Shown piece after piece: positions 8,137-16,087 of a stretch of DNA of 44,614 nucleotides. Made by a program: the position numbers and the translations under genes. The notes below the pieces were generated by a model, which was not told the DNA's origin, did not search any database, and worked only from the letters and a program-made list of their open reading frames with translations. Every line of letters begins with the position of its first letter. Within the stretch, counting starts at the first letter, position 1. This DNA comes from Candidatus Moranbacteria bacterium RIFOXYA12_FULL_35_19 (GTDB taxonomy: Bacteria > Patescibacteriota > Minisyncoccia > Moranbacterales > UBA2206), in contig MFSE01000018.1 of assembly GCA_001784805.1 (NCBI GenBank), forward strand, positions 1-44,614, in the 5' to 3' direction.

Positions 8137-8250
8137 ACTGCCTTACGAATTACGAAATTTTACGAATGTACTAATTTAACTAAATAATTTTTACTGTATT
8201 ATTTAATTATTCGTATTTCGTACATTCGTACCAATTCGTAATTCGTAGGG
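8137..8250. repeat. Long inverted word repeat in the dnaJ leader
   Basis: About 110 bases form an imperfect hairpin. The left arm is cttacgaattacgaaa..tacgaatgtac and the right arm is gtacattcgtacc..ttcgtaattcgta. It lies between the CIRCE-controlled promoter and the dnaJ start codon. The same words recur at 28645-28757 and elsewhere. Confidence 0.75.
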
Positions 8251-8267
8251 AAAGAGGCTTAATAAAT

Positions 8268-8325
8268 TTCCTCCTAACTATACCCCCATTCACAAAAATT
8301 AGCAATCCCCCTGCCCGAGTGCTAA
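8268..8325 (-). promoter_or_regulatory. dnaJ promoter with CIRCE operator and a stranded ribosome binding site
   Basis: The CIRCE element TTAGCAATC-N9-GAGTGCTAA at 8299-8325 has one mismatch to the consensus. The minus-strand promoter overlaps it: TTGCTA at 8300-8305, 17 bp spacer, TATAGT at 8277-8282. HrcA bound here would block transcription. Just downstream is a strong Shine-Dalgarno sequence (AGGAGG, about 8268-8274), but no start codon follows it, and the dnaJ ATG is about 145 bases further on. Confidence 0.8.
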
Positions 8326-8344
8326 TGCAATTTAAAAAAGTATT

Positions 8345-9340
8345 TTATTCTACAATTTCAACTTCTACCATCACCTTAGAAATTTGGATGAGCTTAATTT
8401 TCCTAAGTAGCCAAAAAATAAAAGCCGTGAGATACCCAGCAATCGAACCCAAAAAAGATCCGATTGACGCCACTGTCAAAAAAAGAATAACCGATGCGAT
8501 AAAAGGCAAGAAAGGCAAATTATCCTCTTTGAAATTTCTAGAAAAAAATTCATTTATTTTATTATTGATCATTTGAGAAAAAACATCCGCAATTTTTTCT
8601 TGGCCAGTCAAATGAATTCCGGCAATTTGGCTAAAATTTTCTCGACCCTCTGTGAGAATCATATCTTGATCGCTTTCGATTATTTTTTTCATTTGATCTT
8701 CACTCACGCCAATATTTTTTTCATTGAGCCCTTGGCTTTCTAAAATATTTCCCAGCATACCGTCCGCACCCTTTTTTGACATTTCTAAAATAAATTCGTC
8801 CACCGTCAAATCACTTTTTTCGTCTTCTTTCAAATCAGGATACATCATTGGCAAAATTTGCGAAACCGCATCACTCGTTTCAAATTTTGGAATAATGTTT
8901 ATTTTGTTGGTGTTTTTAAGTTCAAAATAATATTGCGAAGTGATGGCAATTGAAAGGGCCAAAATCAACATCGTTTTTCCGGTGCGCACTGATTTAGTAA
9001 TATCCAATTTAATATTTAATTTCGTATCTTTGGCAATTCTTTCTACCGCTAAAAATACAAATAGAAAAGAAAAAACCAATAACGCGATATGCCAAAAAGA
9101 AAAAGTGAAAATGAGACTTGAGAAAAAACCAACCGCCAAAAATGGAATTAGAATAACTTTATCCTTAACAACAATTGCGCCAAGTGCTAACACAATATAA
9201 AAAAGCGAAAACCAAATCGCCGGAACCAACCACGTACTGGAATTTTCGACATTGATCGCCCGCTCAACCGATAACCAAGACGCTACACCAAAAACAACAC
9301 CTAGCCCTACGATTATATATTTTGTAATTTTTGTTTTCAT
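8345..9340 (-). CDS. Polytopic membrane protein with large hydrophilic loop
   Basis: This 331-residue protein of unknown family has about five hydrophobic segments in the first 150 residues. A charged region of about 100 residues follows, with no motif I can name. Two further membrane segments lie near residues 270-315, and the short tail is acidic. The last membrane pair contains several small residues (GSFLGSIAGY). The gene is co-directional with the nucleotide hydrolase upstream. No catalytic residues are evident. It could be a CPR-specific envelope protein. Confidence 0.6.
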   Translation of the reverse strand: MKTKITKYIIVGLGVVFGVASWLSVERAINVENSSTWLVPAIWFSLFYIVLALGAIVVKDKVILIPFLAVGFFSSLIFTFSFWHIALLVFSFLFVFLAVERIAKDTKLNIKLDITKSVRTGKTMLILALSIAITSQYYFELKNTNKINIIPKFETSDAVSQILPMMYPDLKEDEKSDLTVDEFILEMSKKGADGMLGNILESQGLNEKNIGVSEDQMKKIIESDQDMILTEGRENFSQIAGIHLTGQEKIADVFSQMINNKINEFFSRNFKEDNLPFLPFIASVILFLTVASIGSFLGSIAGYLTAFIFWLLRKIKLIQISKVMVEVEIVE

Positions 9341-9371
9341 TATTATATTTTAGCAGAATTAACGACATTTG

Positions 9372-9737
9372 TCATTCAGCTTTTTCCAACATCAAAATTC
9401 TTTTTTTAAACCCACCCTTCTCTTTAGTTTTTTCCCTTTTAACCTTTTCCACTATTTCCCAATTTAAACCCTTTAATTCTAAAATTGCATCCAGTATCCT
9501 AGATACATCACCAATTTCCTCAATTAAATGCTCTTCATCTTTTGCATCCGCCACTTCTTTTGCCTCTTCTAATATTTTTTTAAATAAATATTTCAAATAC
9601 TCTTCGTCTTTTTCTAAAATTTCAATTTTCACTTTTTTACCCGTTTTTTGCTCTATAATTTCTGGAATATTATCCAGTACAATTTTCGGGTATTCATTTT
9701 CTTTTTCCAAGTTTGTTTCAAAATGTTTAAATTCCAT
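9372..9737 (-). CDS. MazG-like / phosphoribosyl-ATP pyrophosphohydrolase-like NTPase
   Basis: This is a 121-residue all-alpha NTP pyrophosphohydrolase. Features are the KIVLDNIPEIIE opening (compare the KLVRDKIPEII start of house-cleaning members) and the metal-binding pattern EEAKE...EEIGD at about residues 57-77 (KKILEEAKEVADA..LIEEIGD). Family members hydrolyse nucleoside triphosphates, often damaged ones. The lack of other histidine genes nearby favours a house-cleaning role over HisE. It lies upstream of the membrane protein gene in the same direction. Confidence 0.8.
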   Translation of the reverse strand: MEFKHFETNLEKENEYPKIVLDNIPEIIEQKTGKKVKIEILEKDEEYLKYLFKKILEEAKEVADAKDEEHLIEEIGDVSRILDAILELKGLNWEIVEKVKREKTKEKGGFKKRILMLEKAE

Positions 9738-9765
9738 AAATTTTTATTACTTATTTAATTATGTG

Positions 9766-10368
9766 TTAAATAATTTTATTCTTAATAAAATAATCCTTGA
9801 CTCGCAAAAACATTTTTTCATGCCCTTTCGTATTAGGATGCAGGCCATCTTCCAGATCACTCTCGTCCAATAAATCAAACATTTCAACGAACATTAACCC
9901 GCTATTTCTGCAAAACTCTTTTATCTTTTCATTATATAAAGAAACATTTTCATTGTCATAAAATTTTGTACTGTCCCATGGAGTCGGCATCACCTTTTTT
10001 TCATCAACCTTGGCGATACCTACAAAAATAATTTCTTGGGTATATTTTTTCGCTTGATCAATTAATTCCAATAGATTGTTCTCGAATTTTTGAAGTGTTA
10101 TGCGCGGATTTTCTTTTGAATTGATATATTGAGAATCATTAATGCCAATAGCAATAATAATCGTATTTGGATTTCTAGCTTCGTTTTCAGCATTGAATCT
10201 TTCCAATAATTTATCTGAATTGTTTCCGGAAATTCCAAGATTATAAACTTTCAAATAATTATCTGGATCCCGTGCTAAATGATTTCTTAGACGATTCGCC
10301 CAACCACCCATATCATCCCAAGCACCCCAAGCAATACTATCACCAAAAATATTAATTGTTTTTTCCAT
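9766..10368 (-). CDS. SGNH/GDSL-family hydrolase
   Basis: This 200-residue esterase/lipase-like hydrolase has all four SGNH blocks: GDS near residues 9-11 (block I, nucleophile Ser), GISGNNSD (block II, oxyanion Gly), GINDSQ (block III, Asn) and DGLHPNTKGH (block V, Asp and His). There is no signal peptide, so it probably acts in the cytoplasm. Substrates in this superfamily range from acyl esters to carbohydrate acetyl groups and cannot be told from sequence alone. Confidence 0.9.
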   Translation of the reverse strand: MEKTINIFGDSIAWGAWDDMGGWANRLRNHLARDPDNYLKVYNLGISGNNSDKLLERFNAENEARNPNTIIIAIGINDSQYINSKENPRITLQKFENNLLELIDQAKKYTQEIIFVGIAKVDEKKVMPTPWDSTKFYDNENVSLYNEKIKEFCRNSGLMFVEMFDLLDESDLEDGLHPNTKGHEKMFLRVKDYFIKNKII

Positions 10369-10558
10369 AAAAATGTTTGATTAGTTTTATTAAAAATTAT
10401 TTCCTCTAAACTCGTTTCTTTTTTTGATATAATCTTTCCGTAAAACCTCCTTGCTTAAAAAATTCGATATCCGCCGTGCGTAAAAAATAAATTTTCTTGA
10501 TTTGTCTTATTTGTTATATTAGACTTATAGGATTTATAAACTTCTTTATTATATCACA
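10369..10558. other. Intergenic region between dnaK and the SGNH hydrolase
   Basis: No gene is seen. On the minus strand there is a TATAAT hexamer near 10549-10554 and an AGGAGG near 10446-10451 that is not followed by a start codon. These may be remnants of the hydrolase leader. Confidence 0.35.
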
Positions 10559-10593
10559 AAAAAAGCAGGGGGCTTATTCCCTGCTTTTTAAAG
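10559..10593 (-). terminator. Terminator of the hrcA-grpE-dnaK operon
   Basis: On the minus strand AAGCAGGGAATAAGCCCCCTGCTTTTTTT forms a stem (AGCAGGG/CCCTGCT) followed by a T-run. It overlaps the 3' end of dnaK. Confidence 0.85.
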
Positions 10594-12510
10594 TTATTCC
10601 TTTTTCTCCCCCTCCTTCGTCTCCGCATCTCGCACAGCGTCCGCCGATGAGGCGGGTTCACCTTCTTTTGCTTGGCTCGACGTAGCTCCGTCTTTCGGAG
10701 CGGAGTCGGCAGATGCTTTGTAAAGTTTTTCGCCAATCTTTTGCGCCTCTTGCGAAAGTTCTTCGGAAGCTTTTTTAATTGCTTCAATGTCATCTGCGTC
10801 CTTGACTTTTTTCAAAGCTTCGATTTTTTCTTCGACTGGCTTCTTTTCGTCGGCAGTAATTTTGTCGCCCGCTTCACGAATCGCTTTTTCGGTGGTGAAA
10901 ATCAAAGTGTCAGCAATATTTTTTGTTTCAACTATTTCTTTCTTTTTCTTGTCTTCTTCCGCATGAACTTCCGCATCTTTTTTCATCTTTTCCACTTCTT
11001 CTTTGGAAAGTCCACTGGAACCTTCAATTCTGATTGATTGCTCTTTGTTCGTAGCTTTGTCTTTGGCCTTAACGCTCAAAATTCCATTAGCATCAATATC
11101 AAAAGTCACTTCCACTTGCGGAATGCCTCTTGGAGATGGTGGAATGCCGTCTAGAATAAATCGGCCTAAAGTTTTATTGTCAACGGCCATTTCTCGTTCG
11201 CCTTGCAAAACATGGATTTCTACTGATGGCTGATTGTCAGCGGCGGTGGAAAATATTTGCGATTTGGCAGTCGGCACAGTTGTGTTTCGATCAATTAGCG
11301 GCGTTCGCACGCCACCCATTGTTTCAATTCCAAGAGTTAGTGGAGTAACGTCCAATAGAAGCACATCCTTCACGTCCCCCTGAAGCACACCACCTTGGAT
11401 GGCAGCACCCAAAGCCACAACCTCATCTGGATTAACTGTAAGATTAACTTTTTTTCCAAAAAATTCTTCTACTGTCTTGATGACTAACGGCATTCTAGTC
11501 ATTCCACCCACCATCACAATTTCATTAATATCTTTCGCTTCTAATTTTGCATCCGCCAATGCTTTTCTGGTTGGTTCAAGTGTTTTTTTGACTAAATCCC
11601 CCACCAATTCTTCCAGTTTAGCGCGAGTAATTTTCATGACTAAATGTTTTGGACCATTAGCGTCAGTGGTGATGAAAGGTTGGTTAATTTCAGTGTCAGC
11701 CGCTGTGGAAAGCTCAATCTTAGCTTTTTCTGCTGCCTCTTTGATTCTTTGCAGTGCCAATGAATCATTGCCCAAATCAATGCCTTCTTGTTTTTTGAAC
11801 TCTGTTATTATCCAGTTGATTATAATTTGGTCAAAATCGTCTCCACCAAGATGCGTGTCGCCATTAGTAGATTTTACTTCTACTGTGTCATCACCGACTT
11901 CCAAAATAGAAATGTCAAAAGTTCCGCCACCCAAATCATAAACAGCAATTTTTTCATCTTTTTTCTTATTAAAACCATAAGCAAGAGCTGCCGCGGTCGG
12001 CTCGTTAATGATTCTTCGCACTTTTAGTCCGGCAATTTCTCCAGCTTCCTTAGTAGCCTTTCTTTGTGAATCATCAAAATAGGCCGGCACAGTGATCACC
12101 GCTTCTTCGATTTTTTCGCCTAATTTTTCTTCGGCGTCTGCTTTGAGTTTAGAAAGAATCATCGCAGAAATTTCTTGTGGAGTATATTCTTTTTCTCCCA
12201 TTTTTATTTTTACTCCGCCATTAGATTTTTCAATTTTATATGGCATGAGTTTCATGTCGCGTTGCACTTCATCATCCGCAAAAGCTCGCCCAATAAGACG
12301 CTTGATTGAATAAAGCGTGTTGCCAGAATTTGTCACTGCTTGGCGCTTAGCCAAAAGCCCAACCAATCTTTCGCCAGATTTTGAAATAGCTACCATTGAC
12401 GGTGTAGTTCTCGCTCCTTCTTTGTTTTCAATTATCGCTGGACTGCCACCTTCCACAATTGCCATTGCAGAATTAGTTGTCCCAAGATCGATTCCTAATA
12501 TTTTTGACAT
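10594..12510 (-). CDS. dnaK: Molecular chaperone DnaK (Hsp70)
   Basis: This is an ATP-dependent chaperone of 638 residues from the ATG at 12510; the frame extends 7 codons upstream but [14 protein letters not shown] is the normal Hsp70 start. The nucleotide-binding domain shows the phosphate 1 motif (GIDLGTTNS), the phosphate 2 motif ([11 protein letters not shown]) and the adenosine motif ([11 protein letters not shown]). The linker [16 protein letters not shown], the substrate-binding domain and the helical lid follow. The C-terminal tail is unusual: its Ala/Ser/Glu-rich end is encoded by two GC-rich palindromes (10641-10656 and about 10678-10710). It is the last gene of the CIRCE-controlled operon. 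Confidence 0.98.
   Translation of the reverse strand: MSKILGIDLGTTNSAMAIVEGGSPAIIENKEGARTTPSMVAISKSGERLVGLLAKRQAVTNSGNTLYSIKRLIGRAFADDEVQRDMKLMPYKIEKSNGGVKIKMGEKEYTPQEISAMILSKLKADAEEKLGEKIEEAVITVPAYFDDSQRKATKEAGEIAGLKVRRIINEPTAAALAYGFNKKKDEKIAVYDLGGGTFDISILEVGDDTVEVKSTNGDTHLGGDDFDQIIINWIITEFKKQEGIDLGNDSLALQRIKEAAEKAKIELSTAADTEINQPFITTDANGPKHLVMKITRAKLEELVGDLVKKTLEPTRKALADAKLEAKDINEIVMVGGMTRMPLVIKTVEEFFGKKVNLTVNPDEVVALGAAIQGGVLQGDVKDVLLLDVTPLTLGIETMGGVRTPLIDRNTTVPTAKSQIFSTAADNQPSVEIHVLQGEREMAVDNKTLGRFILDGIPPSPRGIPQVEVTFDIDANGILSVKAKDKATNKEQSIRIEGSSGLSKEEVEKMKKDAEVHAEEDKKKKEIVETKNIADTLIFTTEKAIREAGDKITADEKKPVEEKIEALKKVKDADDIEAIKKASEELSQEAQKIGEKLYKASADSAPKDGATSSQAKEGEPASSADAVRDAETKEGEKKE
10641..10656. 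repeat. Palindromic module (loop GATGA) inside the dnaK tail
   Basis: CCGCC-GATGA-GGCGG is encoded within dnaK and read on the minus strand as Pro-Ala-Ser-Ser-Ala-Asp. The same module occurs in porA (27512-27528), in the acyl-CoA synthetase gene (43022-43038, one base different in the loop) and in the interrupted tRNA (25701-25717). Confidence 0.85.
10678..10710. repeat. Second palindrome in the dnaK tail
   Basis: An imperfect hairpin (GCTCCG..CGGAGC core, with outer CGAC/GTCG) lies about 25 bases from the GATGA-loop module. It encodes part of the low-complexity tail ([11 protein letters not shown]). Confidence 0.6.
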
Positions 12511-12522
12511 AAATTTTTTGCC

Positions 12523-12560
12523 AATGAGCAATGATCAAGGATCAATGAACAATGACTTTT
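12523..12560. repeat. Word-repeat spacer (CAATGA / GATCAA words)
   Basis: The dnaK-grpE spacer contains caatgagcaatgatcaagg and atcaatgaacaatgac, repeats of a short word. There is no clear ribosome binding site for dnaK. Confidence 0.5.
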
Positions 12561-12584
12561 TAATTTTAATTAACTTTAAATTTA

Positions 12585-13493
12585 TTATTCTACAACTACT
12601 CTCGCCACCCTAATTACTTTGCTATTAATTTTATATCCTTTCATCAAAACTTTCTTAACTTTATTTTCGGATGTTTCCTGTTCACTGTCTCCTGATTCTT
12701 GTTTCACGGCTTCCATAATATTTGGAGCAAATTCATCTCCAACATTCACCAAAATTTCACTCACGCCATTTTCCTCTAGGACTTTTTCCAACTGATGCTG
12801 AATATGCATAATCCCAACCACCCAACCACCATCTTTTTGATCTTCCGGAATATGATCCGTCGAAGCATGGAAATTATCTAATATCGGAAGGATTTCCGAA
12901 ATTAAATTTAAATTCGAAAAAGCAATCATATCTTTCCTGTCTTCCGCTTGTCTTTTTTTATAATTTTCAAAATCCGCCATGCATCGTTTCCAACCTTCCA
13001 GAGAATTTTTTAGTTCTAAATATTTTTTAGCATCCAGTAAAGTATTTCCCTTGTCGTTTTCAAAACCATCCTTCTCATTTAATTTTTTTACTGCCTCGTC
13101 TATTTCTAACCAAAGAAATTCGCTATGTTCGTCGCTCAATTTTACTTCTGTATTTCCTTGGCAATAAGCAATGAAGCGCAAAGATCTTTTTTCTTTTTTA
13201 AATTGCTTAGTTTCTTTGGGAAATTCAGAAACGCGTATAACCGGTCCAATTTCCACTTCCAATCCTGTTTCTTCCTTTATTTCTCTTTTTAAAGCTTTTT
13301 CTATCGTTTCACCAGCCTCCAAAAGCCCCCCCGGAATATCCCATTTGTCTGGATTGGTATCGGAATCTTTTACTCTTTTAAGAATAAGTGTTTGACCGTC
13401 TTCGCTAATTACCACCGCCTTGACAGTAATCTCCATTGGCCGTGCCCTATCTTTTTTTTGTTCACTAGCTTCCATTTTTTTTATTTTTTCCAT
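12585..13493 (-). CDS. grpE: Nudix hydrolase-GrpE fusion protein
   Basis: One continuous frame of 302 residues encodes two domains. Residues about 20-145 form a Nudix hydrolase with a complete Nudix box (G-x5-E-x7-REIKEETGL, residues 56-78). Residues about 155-302 are GrpE, the DnaK nucleotide-exchange factor, with ADFENYKKR, LPILDNF and the C-terminal VLMKGYKINSKVIRVARVVV strand region. The long N-terminal coiled coil of normal GrpE is largely missing and the Nudix domain takes its place. The ATG at 13493 is chosen because the 15 codons before it fall in a repeat. It sits between hrcA and dnaK. Nudix enzymes hydrolyse nucleoside diphosphate-linked compounds; the substrate is unknown. Coupling nucleotide clean-up to chaperone action is a hypothesis. 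Confidence 0.88.
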   Translation of the reverse strand: MEKIKKMEASEQKKDRARPMEITVKAVVISEDGQTLILKRVKDSDTNPDKWDIPGGLLEAGETIEKALKREIKEETGLEVEIGPVIRVSEFPKETKQFKKEKRSLRFIAYCQGNTEVKLSDEHSEFLWLEIDEAVKKLNEKDGFENDKGNTLLDAKKYLELKNSLEGWKRCMADFENYKKRQAEDRKDMIAFSNLNLISEILPILDNFHASTDHIPEDQKDGGWVVGIMHIQHQLEKVLEENGVSEILVNVGDEFAPNIMEAVKQESGDSEQETSENKVKKVLMKGYKINSKVIRVARVVVE

Positions 13494-13504
13494 AAATTTA
13501 TTAT

Positions 13505-13541
13505 TCGCATGTGCGCATTCGTAGAGCGCTATTCGCATACT
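13505..13541. repeat. ATTCGCAT-bounded hairpin spacer
   Basis: The spacer runs ATTCGCATGTGCGCATTCG..GAGCGCTATTCGCATAC. The same base element occurs at 31385-31465 with an additional palindrome of about 42 bp inserted in its middle. Confidence 0.7.
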
Positions 13542-13542
13542 T

Positions 13543-14295
13543 TTATTTAATAAAAACTATTCCACTTTCTACTATCAAAATTATTGCCATCGATCCGCCC
13601 AAAAGTTTTCGAGCGTAATCCAAAAGCGATTTGTTTTTGGCATATTTCATTCTTTTCGGTCCGACAATCGCCAATACTCCTCTTTCTCCAGATTTAGTTG
13701 TATAGGGACTCACTACCATTGAGCAATTGGAAATTTCCTTGATTGGATTTTCCTTGCCGATAAAAATTCTCGTTTCTCCGTCTTTTAATTTGGAAAGAAT
13801 TGTATCCACATTTTCATCAATATAATCTAACGCTTCGGCAATTCGACAAAACTCATCCACATTTTGAAATTCCGGATTTTCCAAAAGTTCGCCGATGCCA
13901 AAATCATAAAATTCTTTTTCTGATCCACTAATTGCCAAGCTTCCTGATAATGAGGAAAGTAATTTAGCCGTCGTACGGGAAAGCCGTTGATTTTTGGCTT
14001 TCAATTTCAAAACTTCCGCTTGTAGTTTTTTTTGATCAGTCAAGCTTAATTTTTGATCCGGCATAATACTCTCCACGAAAAAACGATATCCCTTGTCCGT
14101 CGGAATCCGTCCCGCACTAATATGCGGTTGGTGCAAATAGCCTTCCTTTTCCAATTCCACCATATCATTTCTAATCGTCGCCGAACTTACTTTCAAACCA
14201 TATTTATCTTCCAGTATTTTCGAGCCAACCGGAATAGCCGAATTAGTATATTCTTCCACCACCGCCGCTAAAATTTTTTTGAGTCTGTCGTTCAT
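13543..14295 (-). CDS. hrcA: Heat-inducible transcription repressor HrcA (short form)
   Basis: HrcA represses heat-shock genes by binding CIRCE. The N-terminal winged helix is well conserved (NSAIPVGSKILEDKYGLKVS and ATIRNDMVELEKEGYLHQPH, then SAGRIPTDKGYRFFV). The C-terminal dimerisation domain ends with VLAIVGPKRMKYAKN. At 250 residues it is about 90 shorter than usual; the loss lies in the middle and inserted-domain region. It is the first gene of its operon, directly behind a perfect CIRCE, so it represses itself, the GrpE fusion and dnaK, and also dnaJ through 8299-8325. Confidence 0.95.
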   Translation of the reverse strand: MNDRLKKILAAVVEEYTNSAIPVGSKILEDKYGLKVSSATIRNDMVELEKEGYLHQPHISAGRIPTDKGYRFFVESIMPDQKLSLTDQKKLQAEVLKLKAKNQRLSRTTAKLLSSLSGSLAISGSEKEFYDFGIGELLENPEFQNVDEFCRIAEALDYIDENVDTILSKLKDGETRIFIGKENPIKEISNCSMVVSPYTTKSGERGVLAIVGPKRMKYAKNKSLLDYARKLLGGSMAIILIVESGIVFIK

Positions 14296-14380
14296 AAAAT
14301 GCTAATATGTTGCGAATGTTTAAACTAATTTTTACGAATAATTTATTTGCGATTTATTTGCCCTCTATTCGCATACATTT
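14296..14380. repeat. Word-repeat leader of hrcA
   Basis: Words such as tgcgaatg, ttacgaata, tttgcgat and attcgcatac are arranged as an imperfect inverted repeat between the promoter and the hrcA start codon, as in the dnaJ leader. Confidence 0.5.
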
Positions 14381-14382
14381 GT

Positions 14383-14424
14383 ATTATACCGCAGGTATTA
14401 GCACTCGTCAAGAGTGAGTGCTAA
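14383..14424 (-). promoter_or_regulatory. CIRCE operator and promoter of hrcA-grpE-dnaK
   Basis: TTAGCACTC-N9-GAGTGCTAA at 14398-14424 matches CIRCE perfectly. The minus-strand promoter is TTGACG (14406-14411), 17 bp, TATAAT (14383-14388), so the operator covers the -35 box and much of the spacer. HrcA binding would occlude RNA polymerase. Confidence 0.93.
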
Positions 14425-14458
14425 TTGTATTTTAGCAGATTGTATTTTGATGTCAATA

Positions 14459-14487
14459 TTGATTTTATTTTAAGTTTAAAGTATGCT
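14459..14487 (+). promoter_or_regulatory. Promoter of tRNA-Gln
   Basis: TTGATT (14459-14464), a 17 bp spacer and TATGCT (14482-14487) lie 18 bases before the tRNA. Confidence 0.6.
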
Positions 14488-14504
14488 GTTTAAGTAATAA
14501 CTGC

Positions 14505-14576
14505 TGGGGAATAGCCAAGCGGTAAGGCAACGGGTTCTGATCCCGTCATGCGGGGGTTCGAATCCCTCTTCCCCAA
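14505..14576 (+). tRNA. tRNA-Gln (anticodon CTG)
   Basis: The cloverleaf has acceptor TGGGGAA/TTCCCCA, a short D-arm (GCC/GGC), anticodon stem ACGGG/CCCGT with loop TTCTGAT (CTG), T-arm GGGGG-TTCGAAT-CCCTC and discriminator A. CCA is not encoded. Confidence 0.93.
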
Positions 14577-14650
14577 CTAAATACAAAAAAACAGTTCTTT
14601 AATTTTTTATTTCACCCACTTACCCATTATTTGAAAGGATAAAAACAATC

Positions 14651-14962
14651 ATGCAATATGAAAATGGCAAAGAGAAAATTCAATTAATTCAAGATCTAAA
14701 TGAATTAAATTCTCCGGTTTTTTCCTTGGGAAATGCTCAAATAAGGCAAATCCTTTTTCGTGCCGGAATAATTAAAACTCAATTTCAACATGATAGTATT
14801 GGTTATATTTATTTTGGTTATGTTGAAAAAATAAAACCTTGTCCTGCGAATGAAATCAAACAAGCCAAAAAGGTCATTGAAAAAGGAAGAACTTTTTATG
14901 TCCTTTTTCAAGAATCTTCTATCGGCCCAATGGATGGAGTTTGCACAGTTTACCGAGATTAA
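14651..14962 (+). CDS. Uncharacterised 103-residue protein
   Basis: This is a small soluble protein with no recognised family. It is predicted to be mixed alpha/beta, with several short hydrophobic strands (GYIYFGYVEKI, TFYVLFQE) and no membrane segment or signal peptide. A Shine-Dalgarno-like AAAGGAT precedes the ATG at 14651, and a terminator follows. It lies 75 bases behind tRNA-Gln on the same strand and may be cotranscribed with it, because no separate promoter stands out. Confidence 0.65.
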   Translation: MQYENGKEKIQLIQDLNELNSPVFSLGNAQIRQILFRAGIIKTQFQHDSIGYIYFGYVEKIKPCPANEIKQAKKVIEKGRTFYVLFQESSIGPMDGVCTVYRD

Positions 14963-14988
14963 AAATCTCGGATAAATACAAAATCAAA

Positions 14989-15030
14989 AAGCCTCTCTTG
15001 CAACTGACAAGAAGGGGCTTTTATTTTTTT
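14989..15030 (+). terminator. Terminator of the tRNA-Gln / 103-residue gene unit
   Basis: The stem AGCCTCTCTTG/CAAGAAGGGGCT is followed by TTTATTTTTTT. A second small palindrome (CCGAGATT/AATCTCGG, 14953-14971) spans the stop codon. Confidence 0.8.
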
Positions 15031-15049
15031 ACAAAAATCAACTCAATAA

Positions 15050-15090
15050 ATTATTCGTAGATTCGCATTTCATTCGTAGATTCGCATCGG
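15050..15090. repeat. Word-repeat spacer (ATTCGTAGATTCGCAT words)
   Basis: Tandem variants of attcgtagattcgcat follow the ftsX stop codon. Confidence 0.5.
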
Positions 15091-15999
15091 TTATATCTTA
15101 AGGTATTTCCTCATCGCAATCCAACTGCTGGCAATGCCGAGAAAGGAACCGATGATAATTTGCAATCCCAAAACATAAAGCGCGTTGGCAAGATAAAAAG
15201 AAAATAAATTTCCGGAAGAAACCACCGCCGAAGCATAGATATTTATAATTTTAATCGTTCCTAAAATAATAAGCGAAGCGATAAACGAAGCAATTACGCC
15301 ATAAATTATTCCTTCAAAAATAAACGGCAAACGGATGAACATATTGGACGATCCGACTAACCGCATCACTTCAATTTCTTGTCTGTGGGTATAAATTGTA
15401 ATTCTAATTGTGTTAAAAATTATCAGAATGGAAACTATTCCAAAAATTCCAACCAAAATCAAACCGACTTTCTTGATTTGAAAAATTATTCCATTCAGGC
15501 GATCGATAATTTCTCGATTTTTTCCATAATTAACTCGCCCGACATCATCCTTGAAAGAAGCATTAGCTATATAATCAGCCACTGCTTGATATTGGCTAGG
15601 ATTATCAGCTTTGATAACTAAAGATGCAAGCAGTGGATTTTCTCCAATTTCTTCCAGTGATTCCATAATCACTGGCTCGTCAGCATTGTCGCGTTTGAAA
15701 ATTTCCAACGCTTTATCTTTGGAAATATATTCCACTGAACTTATTTCTTTGATATTTTCCAAGTCTCTCTTATTTTCCAATATTTTTTCTTCGCTTATAT
15801 CAGTTTTAAAATACACGCTAATACTCACTTTTTTTTCAACATTTTGAAGAACATCATTTGCCACTAATCCCACCATAAAAACCGACCCCACCACAAAAAG
15901 TGCTAGCACTAAAACACTCACCGCTGCCACTGACAACCAGCCATTACGCCAAAAATTTATAAAACTAGCCCTAATTGTTCGTCCGATAATTAAAAACAT
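15091..15999 (-). CDS. ftsX: Cell division protein FtsX
   Basis: This is the membrane subunit of the FtsEX ABC-type complex, which activates cell-wall hydrolases at the division site. The 302 residues show the normal layout. There is an N-terminal membrane helix (about 20-45), a periplasmic domain (about 46-165, with EKKVSISVYFKTDISEEKI at its start) and three C-terminal helices of the permease fold. It lies downstream of ftsE, separated by a word-repeat spacer instead of the usual overlap. The cell-wall amidase at 43562-44347 is a possible kind of target, but no link is visible. Confidence 0.93.
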   Translation of the reverse strand: MFLIIGRTIRASFINFWRNGWLSVAAVSVLVLALFVVGSVFMVGLVANDVLQNVEKKVSISVYFKTDISEEKILENKRDLENIKEISSVEYISKDKALEIFKRDNADEPVIMESLEEIGENPLLASLVIKADNPSQYQAVADYIANASFKDDVGRVNYGKNREIIDRLNGIIFQIKKVGLILVGIFGIVSILIIFNTIRITIYTHRQEIEVMRLVGSSNMFIRLPFIFEGIIYGVIASFIASLIILGTIKIINIYASAVVSSGNLFSFYLANALYVLGLQIIIGSFLGIASSWIAMRKYLKI

Positions 16000-16087
16000 A
16001 ACATTACGAATTACTAATCATTTACTAATATACTAATGTACGAATTTTTTATTAGTATATTCGTACAAAATTAGTAATTAGTAAAGA
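16000..16087. repeat. Word-repeat hairpin between ftsE and ftsX
   Basis: The left half (acgaattactaatc..actaatgtacga) and the right half (ttagtatattcgtac..ttagtaattagtaa) are inverted versions of each other. Confidence 0.65.

Noticed and set aside
10441-10455. AGGAGG on the minus strand upstream of the SGNH hydrolase
   Set aside because: No start codon follows at a usable distance, so it was not used to move the gene start.
10554-10793. Basic 79-residue minus-strand frame overlapping the dnaK 3' end
   Set aside because: It lies in another frame of dnaK and of the palindromes there. Its Arg/Lys-rich composition comes from the GC-rich repeat.
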